A stretch of DNA of 64,000 bases from Fenollaria timonensis (GCF_001457835.1 NZ_LN898230.1:885600-949599); one strand, 5' to 3'; numbered from the stretch's first letter, positions 8,666-17,970 are shown. Notes: generated by a model from the sequence alone, not told the origin. A program made the numbers and translations.

Positions 8666-9817
8666 TTAAAATAATGCTTCAACGAAGTCATCGACGTTAA
8701 AGGCTTGAAGGTCTTCTATCTTTTCACCGACACCTATAATCTTAACTGGCAAATGTAATTCGCTCTCAAGTGCAATGATGACGCCGCCCTTAGCAGTGCC
8801 GTCAAGTTTAGTAACGCAAACGCCTGTTATGTCGCTCGTCTCCTTAAAGGACTTCGCTTGTATGATGGCGTTTTGACCAGTAGTCGCATCAAGAACCAAT
8901 AAATTTTCTTTAACTGCATTAGGAAATTCTCTATCGATAACTCTTTTAATCTTGTTAAGCTCATTCATTAAGTTTTGTTTGTTATGAAGCCTACCCGCTG
9001 TGTCGCAGATAAGTATATCAGTCTTTCTTGCCTTAGCTGCCATGATGGCATCAAAGACAACGCTTGCTGGGTCAGCTGATTCTTCATGAGCGATGATGTC
9101 AACGTTTGCTCTATTAGCCCATTCTTTAAGCTGTTCAATGGCAGCCGCTCTAAATGTATCGGCAGCAGCAATCAAAACGCTCTTACCCTCTTGTCTGAAT
9201 TGGTAGCTAAGTTTGCCTATGGTAGTCGTCTTACCAACACCATTGACACCAACAACTAGAAGTATGGCTGGAGATGGCTCAAGCTTCAAATCTCTCGATG
9301 TAATATTGTCATTCATTATATTTTTAATTTCATCCTTTAATATAGGAAAAGCATCTTTTCTTTCAAGTATATTTTCTCTAACAAGTCTTTCTTTCAAGTT
9401 ATCAATAATGTTCATAACAGTTTCTACGCCAATGTCTGATGTGACTAAAACTTCTTCAAGCTCATCGTAGAAGTCGTCGTCAATGTCTGTGCCCTTAAAG
9501 ACTGTCTGAAGCTTATAGTTTAGATTTTGTCTTGTCTTTTCAAGGCCTGAGAACATTCTCTTGAAGAAAGATGATTTTTCTTCCTTGACTTCCTCAGGCA
9601 CTTCTTCATTTACTTTTGCTTCGTCATTCATTTTTACTTCAGCATTTGATTTTGCCTCGTCAATTGATTTTGCTTCAGCATTCATTTTTACTTCTTCAAT
9701 CGATTTTGCTTCTTCATTCGCTTGCGTTTGACCAAGCTCCTCTGCCAAATCTATTTTTTTCTCTTGAACTTCTTTTTGCTCTTCATCTTTATTTTTCTTT
9801 TTAAACCAGTTAAACAT
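8666..9817 (-). CDS. ftsY: Signal recognition particle receptor FtsY
   Basis: 383 residues. The N-terminal MFNWFKKK is a basic membrane-targeting start. Residues 36-71 form three imperfect 12-residue acidic repeats of the EAKSIEEVKMNA type. The NG domain follows, with GVNGVGKTTT (about 190), DTAGR, TKLDGTAKGG and the terminal GVGEKIEDLQAF motif. It docks Ffh-ribosome complexes at the membrane and both GTPases are activated together. The ATG at 9817 follows AGAGGTG, 10 bases after the smc stop. Confidence 0.97.
   Translation of the reverse strand: MFNWFKKKNKDEEQKEVQEKKIDLAEELGQTQANEEAKSIEEVKMNAEAKSIDEAKSNAEVKMNDEAKVNEEVPEEVKEEKSSFFKRMFSGLEKTRQNLNYKLQTVFKGTDIDDDFYDELEEVLVTSDIGVETVMNIIDNLKERLVRENILERKDAFPILKDEIKNIMNDNITSRDLKLEPSPAILLVVGVNGVGKTTTIGKLSYQFRQEGKSVLIAAADTFRAAAIEQLKEWANRANVDIIAHEESADPASVVFDAIMAAKARKTDILICDTAGRLHNKQNLMNELNKIKRVIDREFPNAVKENLLVLDATTGQNAIIQAKSFKETSDITGVCVTKLDGTAKGGVIIALESELHLPVKIIGVGEKIEDLQAFNVDDFVEALF
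9605..9712 (-). repeat. Three 36-bp in-frame tandem repeats in ftsY
   Basis: The acidic linker of FtsY is built from three 12-codon units: EAKSIEEVKMNA, EAKSIDEAKSNA and EVKMNDEAKVNE. The DNA is also repeated, so the copy number is probably variable by replication slippage. The repeats lie in the A domain, which tolerates length change. Confidence 0.8.
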
Positions 9818-9827
9818 ATTTCACCTC

Positions 9828-12800
9828 TTAAGTTAATTTCATCGAAAGTATCGAGCTTATGCCCTTTTCTTTCATAGTAATGCCGTATATAGCGTCCGAT
9901 ATCTCCATAGTTACCTTTCTATGCGTGATAAGGATAAATTGTGTTTCGTCTTTAATCCTATCGAGATAAGCTGTGTACTTACTGATGTTGGCATCATCAA
10001 GAGCCGCATCTATCTCATCAAGTATACAGAATGGCGATGGTTTTGACTTTAGTACCGCGAATAATAAAGCTATCGCTGTTAAAGTCTTCTCTCCGCCTGA
10101 TAGTAGACTTAGTGACTGCATGCTCTTTCCTGGTGGACGCGCCTCTATCTCAATACCTGAGTTAAGTATATCGCTTTCATCGCTTATATATATCTTCGCT
10201 TCGCCGCCACCAAATAAGTTTTGGAATATCTCTGAGAAATATCCTTGAATAATATTGAAGTTATCTTTAAACTTTATCTTGATAGTTTCGTCGATATCGT
10301 CGATTATATTTAATAAGTCCTCTTTAGACTCTTGCATGTCATCATATTGCTTTCTTAAGAACTCTAATCTTGTCAATGTATCTTCATACTCTTTTATAGA
10401 TGATAGTGATACATCGCCAAGCGCATCAATCTTTTCTTGTAGTTCTTTTAAGTCTTTTGTACTTGCCTTAACAAGACTTTCCTTGTCAATATTTTCAACG
10501 TTAATGAAGTAATCGTTCGATAACTTTTCTTTTATATTATCTTTCATTACTTCGTTACGAGCAAGTAGGACCTCATTCTTATTAATCTCGTCCTTGATGG
10601 CTATTATGCCTTCTTGACAATTCTTTATCTCATTTTGCAAATCAAAGATCTTAGATAAAACTTTTTCCTTTTCATCTGTCTTTTGATTAATCTTATCAAT
10701 GTATTCTTGTTCAAGCTCTTCATTTTTCTTCAAAAAGTCCATGATGCTGGCATTTTCATTTTCAAGTGCTTCTTTATTTTGGCTAAGCTCCTTAAAATCG
10801 CTTGCAAGGCCATCTTTAATCTCTTGTGACTTAGCTATATACTCTTGTGATATAGCAATGTCTTCCACAGTTCTTTCAAGCTTTGCTTCTAAAGTAGATT
10901 TTTCAACGCTTATTTGAAGAAGCTTTTCATTACGCCTATCTTTTTCTTCTTCAAAGCTCTTGATAAGTTCTTTTTCAGCTTCTATCGTCTTCTCATGCTC
11001 AAGCTTTTTACTCTTAAGCTCTTCTAAGTCCTTCGCGCCTTGAGCTTTCTCTTCTTCAAGCGCTTCAAGTGATTTATTAAGCTCTTCTCTTTGAGTTTTT
11101 GCCTCACTTATATCTCTTTGAGCAAAGGCTATGTTTATCTCAAGTGAATTGATTTCTTTTTTAACAGTGTTTATCTTTTCATTTATTGCAATGATTTCTT
11201 CATTTAGCTTGTCATAAGATGTTTTTTCAGTCTTAATCTCTTCTTCCTTATTTATAAGCGCCGCTTTAGCTACTTCTAATGATTTTTTCTTCTCTTTTAT
11301 CTCGTCCATTAGCTTAGTAAGCATGTGTTTACGCGAGATAAATGATGATTTTACTTGGCTACCGCCCACTATTGATCCAGATGAATTTATAATCTGTCCA
11401 TCTAAACTTACATATCTATATTGCTTATAAACTTTTGATATTCTAAGAGCAGCATCAAAAGTACTCGTTACAACTGTTCTTTGAAGCAAGCTCTTGAATA
11501 GATTGTCATATTTTTTATCATAAGTAATTAGCTCGCTCGCAAAACCTATGGCATCTTTGTCTTTAATATTATAATTTTCGTTTGATCTAGAATTATATCT
11601 ATTAAGTGGATAGAAAGTCGCTCTACCATAGTTATTCTTCTTCAAAAAGTCGATGTACTCTTTGGCATCGTCGTCTCTATCTATGACTATAGCTTGTAAA
11701 TTCGATTGAAGTGCCGATTCTATGGCAAGTGAGTATTTTTCATCGCAGTTAAAGATGTCGACCACAAGTCTCGATTCAGATTTGAAATAATTTTTCTTCG
11801 CCGCCTTGGCTATCTCTTTAACGCTTCTGTAGTAGCCGTCGAGATTTTCCTCAAGATTTTTGTGCATCTCATAACTTTTTTCTAAAACTCTAATGTCATT
11901 TTCTAAAGCAAAGTAAGCATCCTTTGATTTTGCTAAATCATCAACTTTTGCTGTGATCTCATCTTTCGCTTTTTTATAAAGCTCTTCCTTTTCACTAAAC
12001 GTCTTATTTAAATCATTAAGATTGTTATTTGCTTTGTCAAATTCATCATTTTGCTTATTTAATTCATTTTCTTTATCGCTTATCTTTTTTTCTATGTCCG
12101 TAAGCTTTTCGTTTTGAGTAGCTTTATTATTATTCTTGTTTTCTATACTTAGTCTTAGCGCCTCAAGCTCTTTATCAAGCTTCAAGCCCATATTCATAGC
12201 GTCATCGTAGCTAGTTCTATCATAGGATGCGTTTTCATTTTTAAGTGCTTCAAGGTCCTTAGCAATCTTTAATAAAGTTTCTTCACTTGATTTTTTTAAT
12301 ATAGATAATGTTTTTATCTTTTCTTCTGATTCTAGTAATTTATTTTCGTGCTCTTTCTCTTTTAATTTGTTATCAAGCACTTTATCTTCTATAGATCTTA
12401 GTTTTTCTTTGTTTATCTCAAGCTTTTGCCTATTGATATCAAAGTCCCTTAAATCTTTATTTCTTTGCTCTTTAATCTCATCGATAAGCGCTTCATATTT
12501 CTTAAGATCAGCTTGTAGTGGCGCAGCGCTCTCTTCGACCTCTTTATTCTTTATTTCACTTAATTTTAAATCATCGATGAGCCTTTCTTTATCCGCTGTA
12601 AATTTGAGTAAATTCTTCTCTATCTTTTCATAAGCATTATATGAAATAGATACGTCGACTTTTTTATACTCTTCCATAAGGCCCTTATACTCTCTGGCTT
12701 TTTCCGATTCGCCCTTAAGTCTCGCTTCATTTTGTTCTATTTCATAAAGAATATCTTTTATTCTAAGTAAATTTGCCTCAGTCTTATCAAGCTTCCTTAA

Positions 12801-13331
12801 GGATTCTTCTTTTTTGTATCTATACTTACTAACGCCTGATGCCTCTTCAAAGATGGCTCTTCTGTCCTCTGGCTTATTTGATAGTATCTCGTCTATCCTT
12901 CCTTGGCCAATGATTGAGTAGCCGTCCTTACCAACGCCTGTGTCAAGGAAAAGCTCTCTAACGTCCTTCATTCTGGTCTTTTTATTGTTTATAAAAAATT
13001 CGCTCTCGCCTGAGCGGTACATGCGTCTTGTGACCTCAACCTCTTGGTATTCAACCGGTAGAGCGTTATCATCATTTGAAAATATTATACTTACTTGAGC
13101 GTAGCCAAGCGCTTTTTTCTCTTCAGTTCCTTGGAAGATAACGTCACTTGCCTTATTTGCTCTAAGAGATTTATTGCTTTGCTCGCCTAAAACCCATCTA
13201 ACAGCGTCAGATATATTACTCTTACCACTACCATTAGGCCCTACAATCGTTGTAACTCCAGGGGTAAAGACTATTTCAGTTTTATTTGCGAAGGACTTAA
13301 AGCCCTTCAATATTAATTTATTTAAACGCAA
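9828..13331 (-). CDS. smc: Chromosome segregation protein SMC
   Basis: 1167 residues, typical. Walker [10 protein letters not shown] (32-40) lies in the N-terminal head. Long coiled coils flank a hinge around residues 500-660 ([27 protein letters not shown]). The C-terminal head has [16 protein letters not shown] and Walker [14 protein letters not shown]. With ScpAB, SMC compacts and segregates the chromosome; scpAB is not in the window. Initiation appears to be at TTG 13331, inside the end of the radical SAM gene (14-base overlap). Confidence 0.97.
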   Translation of the reverse strand: MRLNKLILKGFKSFANKTEIVFTPGVTTIVGPNGSGKSNISDAVRWVLGEQSNKSLRANKASDVIFQGTEEKKALGYAQVSIIFSNDDNALPVEYQEVEVTRRMYRSGESEFFINNKKTRMKDVRELFLDTGVGKDGYSIIGQGRIDEILSNKPEDRRAIFEEASGVSKYRYKKEESLRKLDKTEANLLRIKDILYEIEQNEARLKGESEKAREYKGLMEEYKKVDVSISYNAYEKIEKNLLKFTADKERLIDDLKLSEIKNKEVEESAAPLQADLKKYEALIDEIKEQRNKDLRDFDINRQKLEINKEKLRSIEDKVLDNKLKEKEHENKLLESEEKIKTLSILKKSSEETLLKIAKDLEALKNENASYDRTSYDDAMNMGLKLDKELEALRLSIENKNNNKATQNEKLTDIEKKISDKENELNKQNDEFDKANNNLNDLNKTFSEKEELYKKAKDEITAKVDDLAKSKDAYFALENDIRVLEKSYEMHKNLEENLDGYYRSVKEIAKAAKKNYFKSESRLVVDIFNCDEKYSLAIESALQSNLQAIVIDRDDDAKEYIDFLKKNNYGRATFYPLNRYNSRSNENYNIKDKDAIGFASELITYDKKYDNLFKSLLQRTVVTSTFDAALRISKVYKQYRYVSLDGQIINSSGSIVGGSQVKSSFISRKHMLTKLMDEIKEKKKSLEVAKAALINKEEEIKTEKTSYDKLNEEIIAINEKINTVKKEINSLEINIAFAQRDISEAKTQREELNKSLEALEEEKAQGAKDLEELKSKKLEHEKTIEAEKELIKSFEEEKDRRNEKLLQISVEKSTLEAKLERTVEDIAISQEYIAKSQEIKDGLASDFKELSQNKEALENENASIMDFLKKNEELEQEYIDKINQKTDEKEKVLSKIFDLQNEIKNCQEGIIAIKDEINKNEVLLARNEVMKDNIKEKLSNDYFINVENIDKESLVKASTKDLKELQEKIDALGDVSLSSIKEYEDTLTRLEFLRKQYDDMQESKEDLLNIIDDIDETIKIKFKDNFNIIQGYFSEIFQNLFGGGEAKIYISDESDILNSGIEIEARPPGKSMQSLSLLSGGEKTLTAIALLFAVLKSKPSPFCILDEIDAALDDANISKYTAYLDRIKDETQFILITHRKVTMEISDAIYGITMKEKGISSILSMKLT

Positions 13332-14397
13332 AATATTTGCCCCTTTCGTACTTATTCTTTATAAGCTCCTTAAATGAGTAGCTTTGCGGGCTTCCATCGT
13401 AAAACATTAGCCTATCGTCCTCATCAAAGATGCCTTTTATCTCGTAATTTATTTTATATTTTTGATAAATTTTCTTTCTATTTACCTTCTTCGAGCCGCT
13501 CAAGTATGAAGCGACTTTTTTTGAAGAAACAAGCGTAAAATCATTTGTAATTTTATTAAGCTCTATAAATTCTTCTATGATTTCTAGATAGATTGCCTCG
13601 TATGTTAGTGAGCGTATCGCCGGGTGGAATGGCCCTGCCACTACGTCCTTTCCTAGCTGGATATTATCAGTAGTTTGAAGACCTATCCTAATTATCTCAA
13701 TGTCCTTTGCTTCAAAAATGATAACTATGCTCTTAAGCGTATCAACTGCTTCGTCCACATCCAAGGGCTTGTAAGAGCCGTCTTCAAGTCTATCTACAAG
13801 CTCTGTATCCTTTATGACAAGCGTTGGATATATCCTTACAAAGTCCGGCTCAAGCGCAGCTATTGCTTCAGCTGTAGCTATATCCATATCTGCAGTTGAC
13901 TTATATAGGCCAGTCATCATCTGAAGTCCAAGAGTAAAGCCTCTATCCTTAATCATTTTAGCGCTGCGAATTGTGTCAGCCGCCTTATGACCTCTCTTTA
14001 GCGCATCTAAAACAGCATCATCCATTGACTGAGCACCTAACTCAATAGTTTTTACCTTATACTTTTCAAGCTCATCAAGAATTTCTTCACTTACAGCGTC
14101 CGGCCTTGTAGATATCCTTATGCTATCAATGAGGCCACGCTCTATGTATGTATTTGCAAGCTTTAAGTAGCTAAGCATAAGTGGGTAATCAAGCGCAGTG
14201 AAGCTGCCTCCATAAAAAGCAAGCTCTATATCCTTCTTTCCTTCATATAGCTCCAAATACTTTTCTATATCCTTTTTTATATTTTCTTCTTTTTGCGCAT
14301 CGTAATCCTTTGCTATCTTCTTTTGATTGCAGAAAATGCAATCGTTTGGGCAGCCTAGATGCGGTATAAAAATTGGTATTATATAGTTTTTTTTCAT
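13318..14397 (-). CDS. Elp3-like radical SAM protein (no acetyltransferase domain)
   Basis: 359 residues. The [4Fe-4S] motif [13 protein letters not shown] (residues 15-27) is followed by [11 protein letters not shown], matching the radical SAM half of Elp3-type proteins. The C-terminus ([17 protein letters not shown]) does not look like the GNAT domain of full Elp3, and the protein is shorter. The gene is conserved between rnc and smc in Clostridia; I know of no established substrate. It overlaps both rnc (4 bases) and smc. tRNA modification is a possible role, by analogy only. Confidence 0.85.
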   Translation of the reverse strand: MKKNYIIPIFIPHLGCPNDCIFCNQKKIAKDYDAQKEENIKKDIEKYLELYEGKKDIELAFYGGSFTALDYPLMLSYLKLANTYIERGLIDSIRISTRPDAVSEEILDELEKYKVKTIELGAQSMDDAVLDALKRGHKAADTIRSAKMIKDRGFTLGLQMMTGLYKSTADMDIATAEAIAALEPDFVRIYPTLVIKDTELVDRLEDGSYKPLDVDEAVDTLKSIVIIFEAKDIEIIRIGLQTTDNIQLGKDVVAGPFHPAIRSLTYEAIYLEIIEEFIELNKITNDFTLVSSKKVASYLSGSKKVNRKKIYQKYKINYEIKGIFDEDDRLMFYDGSPQSYSFKELIKNKYERGKYFAFK

Positions 14398-15107
14398 CTT
14401 ATCAAATTCATCTCAATCGCAAGTTTTTTCGAAGCCATTTGCTTAGCAGCCTTTTTTGTCTTCGCTGTGGCAATGGCTTTGTGCCCATCAAGCTGGGCAG
14501 CGTATTCAAAACTCTTATCATTGTCTGGTCCATATTCATTTAAAAGAGTATATACTAAGTCTAAACCATGTTTTTGAGCATATTCTATCAAGATATTCTT
14601 ATAATTCCTAAAATCATTATTAACATCTAATACCATATGAGCACTCTTTAAATATTTATCCATGATAAATTTTTCAACTTTCTCAATATCTGAATCCAAA
14701 TAAATAGCTGCTATTAAAGCTTCTAAGTGGTCAGCAAGTATTGATGTTTTATCAAGATTAAACCTTAAATTCGTTTCCATATAGATGTACTCATCCAAAT
14801 GAAGGTCTTTAGAGACCATATTTTGGTATGAAGCCTTACCAAGCATGGCAATGTACTTAGACAGAGTACCTTCGTCCTTGTCTATGTACTTAGTGAATAA
14901 ATATTTTGCTAGGACATAAGAAAGTACCTTGTCGCCTAAAAACTCTAGACTCTGTGCATTATATGGCGCAGTTAAGTCCTCTGCCTCTCTAGCACTCTTG
15001 TGAACTAGGCTAGTGAAGAGTAAATTTCCATCATTAAAATTATATCCGATAATCGCCTGCAAGCTTTTGAGCTTTTCGCGAGCATCGGATATATCAAAAT
15101 TCTTCAT
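14394..15107 (-). CDS. rnc: Ribonuclease III
   Basis: 237 residues. The enzyme cleaves double-stranded RNA in rRNA maturation and mRNA turnover. The signature SLEFLGDKVLSYVLA (about residues 48-62) contains the catalytic acidic residues. HLEALIAAIYLDS is the second catalytic segment, and the C-terminal double-stranded RNA-binding domain ends KAIATAKTKKAAKQMASKKLA. The start ATG overlaps the acpP stop (TAATG). Confidence 0.96.
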   Translation of the reverse strand: MKNFDISDAREKLKSLQAIIGYNFNDGNLLFTSLVHKSAREAEDLTAPYNAQSLEFLGDKVLSYVLAKYLFTKYIDKDEGTLSKYIAMLGKASYQNMVSKDLHLDEYIYMETNLRFNLDKTSILADHLEALIAAIYLDSDIEKVEKFIMDKYLKSAHMVLDVNNDFRNYKNILIEYAQKHGLDLVYTLLNEYGPDNDKSFEYAAQLDGHKAIATAKTKKAAKQMASKKLAIEMNLIR

Positions 15108-15337
15108 TATTTTGCAGCTTCTACGGCTAGTGCGATTGCCTCTCCAACTGTTTTAACACTTGTAACCTTGTCATCATCAAGGCTTACATTTAATTCGTCT
15201 TCTAAATTCATAATTAATTCAACTATGGCAATTGAATCTGCCTTTAAATCTTCTTTAAATCTTGTTTCGTCCTTTAAATCTTTAAGATCTACTTTAAATT
15301 GCTTAGCAATTATTTCTTTAATTTTTTCTTCTAACAT
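15107..15337 (-). CDS. acpP: Acyl carrier protein
   Basis: 76 residues, standard length. ACP carries growing fatty acyl chains on 4'-phosphopantetheine. The attachment Ser is in ADSIAIVEL (Ser about residue 35, DSI in place of the common DSL). The acidic helix following it is typical. A strong AGGAGGAGCT ribosome binding site precedes the ATG. The plsX-acpP pair links fatty acid and phospholipid synthesis. Confidence 0.96.
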   Translation of the reverse strand: MLEEKIKEIIAKQFKVDLKDLKDETRFKEDLKADSIAIVELIMNLEDELNVSLDDDKVTSVKTVGEAIALAVEAAK

Positions 15338-15345
15338 AGCTCCTC

Positions 15346-16320
15346 CTAATTTTCCTTTAAATATTCTATAACTCCTGAATTCACAAAGTCAACAGTGTTT
15401 CTTATAGCTAAGTAAAATGCCTTCTCATCACTATTGCCATGTGCTTTGATTATTGCTTTATTTACACCTAAGACAGGTGATCCACCGTACTTAGTAAGTC
15501 CCATAAGAGACATGACATCCTTTAAAAATGACAACTTCATTTCGTCTGAGGAGAAATATTTCTCATCCTTCATTATAAAGTTCTTTATGCTTCCCACAAA
15601 GACTTTGCTAGCACCTTCAAGCTCCTTTAGTATTACATTGCCTACGAAACCGTCTTGAACGATGATATCTGCATCAGTTGTAAGCACTTCATTAGCTTCG
15701 ATGTTTCCAATAAAATTAAGTTCTGAATTTTTAAGTATTTCATGAGCCTTCTTAGTTAGCTCATTGCCCTTTTTAGCTTCAGCGCCGTTAGATACCAAAG
15801 CAATCTTCGGTCTTTCTATGCCAAGTAGCTTTTCAACGTACTTTGATCCAAGCTTAGCAAATTCATAAATAAATTCTGGCTCGCAGTCAACATTGGCCCC
15901 TGAGTCCAAAAGTAGTGTTGGTCCCTTTATTCCAGGTAAAAATGTTGGTATGCTCGCTCTTTTAAAGCCATCTATCCTCTTTACTATAAGCATAGCTGCC
16001 GCAAGAAGCGCGCCAGTTGATCCAGATGATATAAAGGCATCTGCATCGTCATTTTCAACTAAGTACTTTGATGCTAGGACTATGGATGCTTTATTCTTCT
16101 TTCTTATGGATAGAGCCGCCTCGTCCTCATTTGTGATAACGTCTTCAGTTTGAACTATCTCATAATTCGCTGCATCAGCTCCAAGATGCTCTTCAATCTC
16201 TTTTCTATCGCCGAACAAAACAAAATCTAAAGAGCTGTCCTCTGCCTTTGCCTTTTGCACAGCCATAAGCATAGCCTTTGGTGCATTGTCGCCGCCTTGT
16301 GTATCAATTAATAACTTCAT
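15346..16320 (-). CDS. plsX: Phosphate acyltransferase PlsX
   Basis: 324 residues from the ATG at 16320, which follows GGAGGAAATT; the frame is open 36 bases further upstream but without a ribosome binding site. PlsX converts acyl-ACP to acyl-phosphate for PlsY (encoded at 54362 here). Features: LLIDTQGGDNAP start, GSTGALLAAAM, LLDSGANVDC and VQDGFVGNVILK. Leads the plsX-acpP-rnc-smc-ftsY operon from its own promoter. In related genomes rpmF lies immediately upstream; here a 5.4-kb island intervenes. Confidence 0.96.
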   Translation of the reverse strand: MKLLIDTQGGDNAPKAMLMAVQKAKAEDSSLDFVLFGDRKEIEEHLGADAANYEIVQTEDVITNEDEAALSIRKKNKASIVLASKYLVENDDADAFISSGSTGALLAAAMLIVKRIDGFKRASIPTFLPGIKGPTLLLDSGANVDCEPEFIYEFAKLGSKYVEKLLGIERPKIALVSNGAEAKKGNELTKKAHEILKNSELNFIGNIEANEVLTTDADIIVQDGFVGNVILKELEGASKVFVGSIKNFIMKDEKYFSSDEMKLSFLKDVMSLMGLTKYGGSPVLGVNKAIIKAHGNSDEKAFYLAIRNTVDFVNSGVIEYLKEN

Positions 16321-16347
16321 AATTTCCTCCGTTCTAAATCCATAATT

Positions 16348-16376
16348 ATTATACATTATTTTGCCTATTAAATCAA
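16348..16376 (-). promoter_or_regulatory. Sigma-A promoter of plsX operon
   Basis: Minus strand TTGATT (16376-16371), 17-base spacer, perfect TATAAT (16353-16348), 28 bases before the plsX start. I see no clear FapR-type operator around it. Confidence 0.8.
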
Positions 16377-16405
16377 GTTTTTTATGAATGAGATGAGATA
16401 CGTAG

Positions 16406-16534
16406 TTATTTTACTTTAAAAAAAGTTTCTTGTGTGATTTCTTCAGCTATATGTTCATCATGACTAATGGTCAAAACATATAAATATACTTTAGAAAAAC
16501 ATTCTTTATATATTATTTCGTAATCATAGTCCAT
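16406..16534 (-). pseudogene. N-terminal stub of an ECF-type sigma factor
   Basis: A 42-codon frame too short for most gene finders. Residues YKECFSKVYLYVL and ISHDEHIAEEITQETFFK match sigma-70 region 2 at the N-terminus of small ECF-like sigma factors carried by integrative elements. The frame stops (KVK then TAA) exactly where region 2 should continue, and nothing downstream restores it, so the 3' part is deleted. The ATG at 16534 keeps a good ribosome binding site (AAGGGTGTGA). An ECF-type promoter lies upstream. Non-functional as a sigma factor; a decayed mobile-element gene. Confidence 0.72.
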
Positions 16535-16567
16535 AAAATCACACCCTTTCTTGCTTTCTAATAGTTA

Positions 16568-16593
16568 GACGATTGAAAAATCAAAACGTTACA
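16568..16593 (-). promoter_or_regulatory. ECF-sigma-type promoter before the sigma stub
   Basis: Minus strand TGTAACG (16593-16587) and CGTC (16571-16568), with exactly 16 bases between AAC and CGTC. This is the classic ECF promoter pattern (AAC -35, CGTC -10). It lies about 34 bases before the stub's ATG, as expected for autoregulation by the lost sigma factor. Confidence 0.6.
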
Positions 16594-16684
16594 AATTTCT
16601 TGTTAATATTTTTACCCGTATTTAATATAAAAAAGACGATAGCGTTTTTAATTTCTATCTCCTATATATACCTTATTTCTTGTA

Positions 16685-16717
16685 ATAAAAAAGAGATAAC
16701 ATTTATGCTATCTCTTT
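16685..16717 (-). terminator. Terminator downstream of the PcfB-like remnant
   Basis: Minus-strand hairpin with 13-base arms (16717-16705 and 16702-16690, one G-U pair) and a minimal 2-base spacer, followed by TTTTATT. It would stop transcripts from the PcfB-like remnant. Between this and the ECF promoter (16594-16684) I see nothing else. Confidence 0.7.
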
Positions 16718-16757
16718 AAAAGTTTCATTATTAAATTTCTTGTCATCTAACAACGCA

Positions 16758-17135
16758 TTAAAATAAATCTTCCAACCTTTTCCAATTTTCATTATTCATT
16801 TCTTTTGTGTAGTTTGTATTGTTAATATAAAGTCTTGTATCTTTATCTCTAACAAACCCCCAATTTATTTTACGCCTTTATGCGTAATCCTTAAAAGCAT
16901 TGAATTTATTTTCGATTTGCTTATCAATATTTTCCAGATGACCTTTCTTTACCATGTCCTTAAGTTTCCTTGAATTGGTTTTTCTTTTTTCACTAATATA
17001 ATCTGCAAGTTGTTGACTTTTTTCATTGGCATCTTCTATAATCTTTTTCATAGCTTTTAAAATAGCCTTTGCTGAATACTGAGCCACTTTTATCTCAATA
17101 TTTATAGCCTTATTATTAACTTCATCATTTACCAT
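16758..17135 (-). pseudogene. PcfB-like (DUF3801) conjugation-gene remnant with in-frame stop
   Basis: The first 85 codons (to a TAA at 16878) begin VNDEVNNKAINIEIKVAQYS, resembling PcfB/DUF3801 proteins of integrative conjugative elements. The ribosome binding site AAGGAGGTCGCC is strong. After the TAA the same frame stays open for 39 more codons (16877-16758) encoding WGFVRDKDTRLYINN and ending NENWKRLEDLF, which has plausible protein composition. I read this as one gene damaged by an internal deletion or point mutation. Family assignment is by recall of the N-terminal motif and is moderate. Confidence 0.55.
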
Positions 17136-17162
17136 ATAGGCGACCTCCTTTCCGGGGAAAAT

Positions 17163-17194
17163 AAAAAAGCGGCCCAGACTTTTACATCTGAACC
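17163..17194 (-). terminator. Terminator after the 2Fe-2S selenoprotein gene
   Basis: Minus-strand hairpin with 8-base arms (17194-17187 and 17178-17171, two G-U pairs), 8-base loop, then GC and TTTTTT (17168-17163). It separates the 2Fe-2S gene from the PcfB-like remnant. The remaining gap 17195-17276 is AT-rich with no other signal. Confidence 0.7.
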
Positions 17195-17276
17195 TCTAAA
17201 ATTTTAATTCTATAGTTTTTTATTATTTTTAATTTTATTACTGTTGTGACGTACTATATAAATTATTTGTCGCAAA

Positions 17277-17777
17277 CTATTTTTTGCTATTTAATGCTTT
17301 ATTGATGGTTTCTTGAATAAGAGGACTACAGCATTTACCCAAAGGATTGTTAATTTCGCACTTTGCATTTTTCATTGCCCCTGTAAGTCTAATAATATCT
17401 TTAATATTCTTTGCACCATCATCTAAAACAGCGTTTATAATTTGTTGCTCTGTAACTTGGTTGCAATAGCATATATATTTGGGATTTGCATCCTTTTTAA
17501 ACCATATAGGAACTTTTACATCTTCCTTATAAAAAACTCTTTCATTGTTTAAGTTATAATACACGACATCACAATCTTCATTCATACATAAATAGTAAGT
17601 TTCTTCATCTACAACCTTTCCCCTAAGGTTTTCTGATACCATATGCTTGACAGTTATATTCTTAACCTTTTCTCCTATTTTGTGACATTTGGGGCAATTT
17701 GCTTTTTCTTCCACTGTACCAGTGGTTTTTTGTATTGAACCTCAGCAAGATTGATTTATCTTATTTTCTTGACTCAC
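17277..17777 (-). CDS. CopZ/BFD-like zinc and [2Fe-2S] protein, probable selenoprotein (UGA at 17744-17742)
   Basis: 166 codons from the GTG at 17777, preceded by AGGAGG at 7 bases. Codon 12 is TGA in the context Ser-Cys-UGA-Gly-Ser. Without readthrough the frame could only start at the GTG at 17714, which has no ribosome binding site. Downstream there is an N-terminal zinc-ribbon-like part (CPKC...CMNEDC) and a BFD-like [2Fe-2S] part with CYC, KCEINNPLGKCC (two Cys pairs). The layout matches CopZ N-terminal-type proteins, of which a clostridial subfamily is known to occur as Sec or Cys forms. Role in metal or redox handling is inferred. Translation as selenoprotein requires selABC elsewhere. 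Confidence 0.75.
17711..17725 (-). promoter_or_regulatory. Candidate bacterial SECIS hairpin
   Basis: Minus-strand RNA CCACUG (17725-17720), loop GUA, CAGUGG (17716-17711): a perfect 6-bp stem. Its apical loop begins 23 bases after the UGA and starts with G. This agrees with the general bacterial SECIS rule (stem-loop within the coding region, apical G about 16-37 bases after UGA). Confidence 0.6.
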
Positions 17778-17815
17778 TTTATTTCCTCCTGTCTAAATAA
17801 ATATTATTTCTATAG

Positions 17816-17935
17816 TTAATCAGGATATCTAATACCTCTTTCAATGGATCTACAGGTTGCAGCTCTTTTTAAGTCTTCTTTGTTCATTTCTCTTTCTACC
17901 AATAAGTGCCATAATGGTTTATAAGAAACTGCCAT
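17816..17935 (-). pseudogene. Truncated XRE-family regulator fused to an unrelated gene end
   Basis: 39 codons. The N-terminus MAVSYKPLWHLLVEREMNKEDLKRAA matches small Cro/CI-type regulators common on Firmicutes conjugative elements, but the recognition helix and rest are missing. After GCTGCA the frame degenerates (TCRSIERG...). A second frame, 17862-17779, reads LQPVDPLKEVLDILINYRN and ends in TAA on the ribosome binding site of the 2Fe-2S gene; it looks like the 3' end of another, unidentified gene. A deletion junction near 17862 would explain both. ATG at 17935 with AAGGGGTAAT upstream. Confidence 0.6.
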
Positions 17936-17970
17936 ATTATTACCCCTTATCCGTTTTATTGTTAAGATAT

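Noticed and set aside
17277..17714. 2Fe-2S gene read as starting at GTG 17714
   Set aside because: No ribosome binding site there; the GTG is inside the SECIS-like hairpin, while the start at 17777 has a perfect site.
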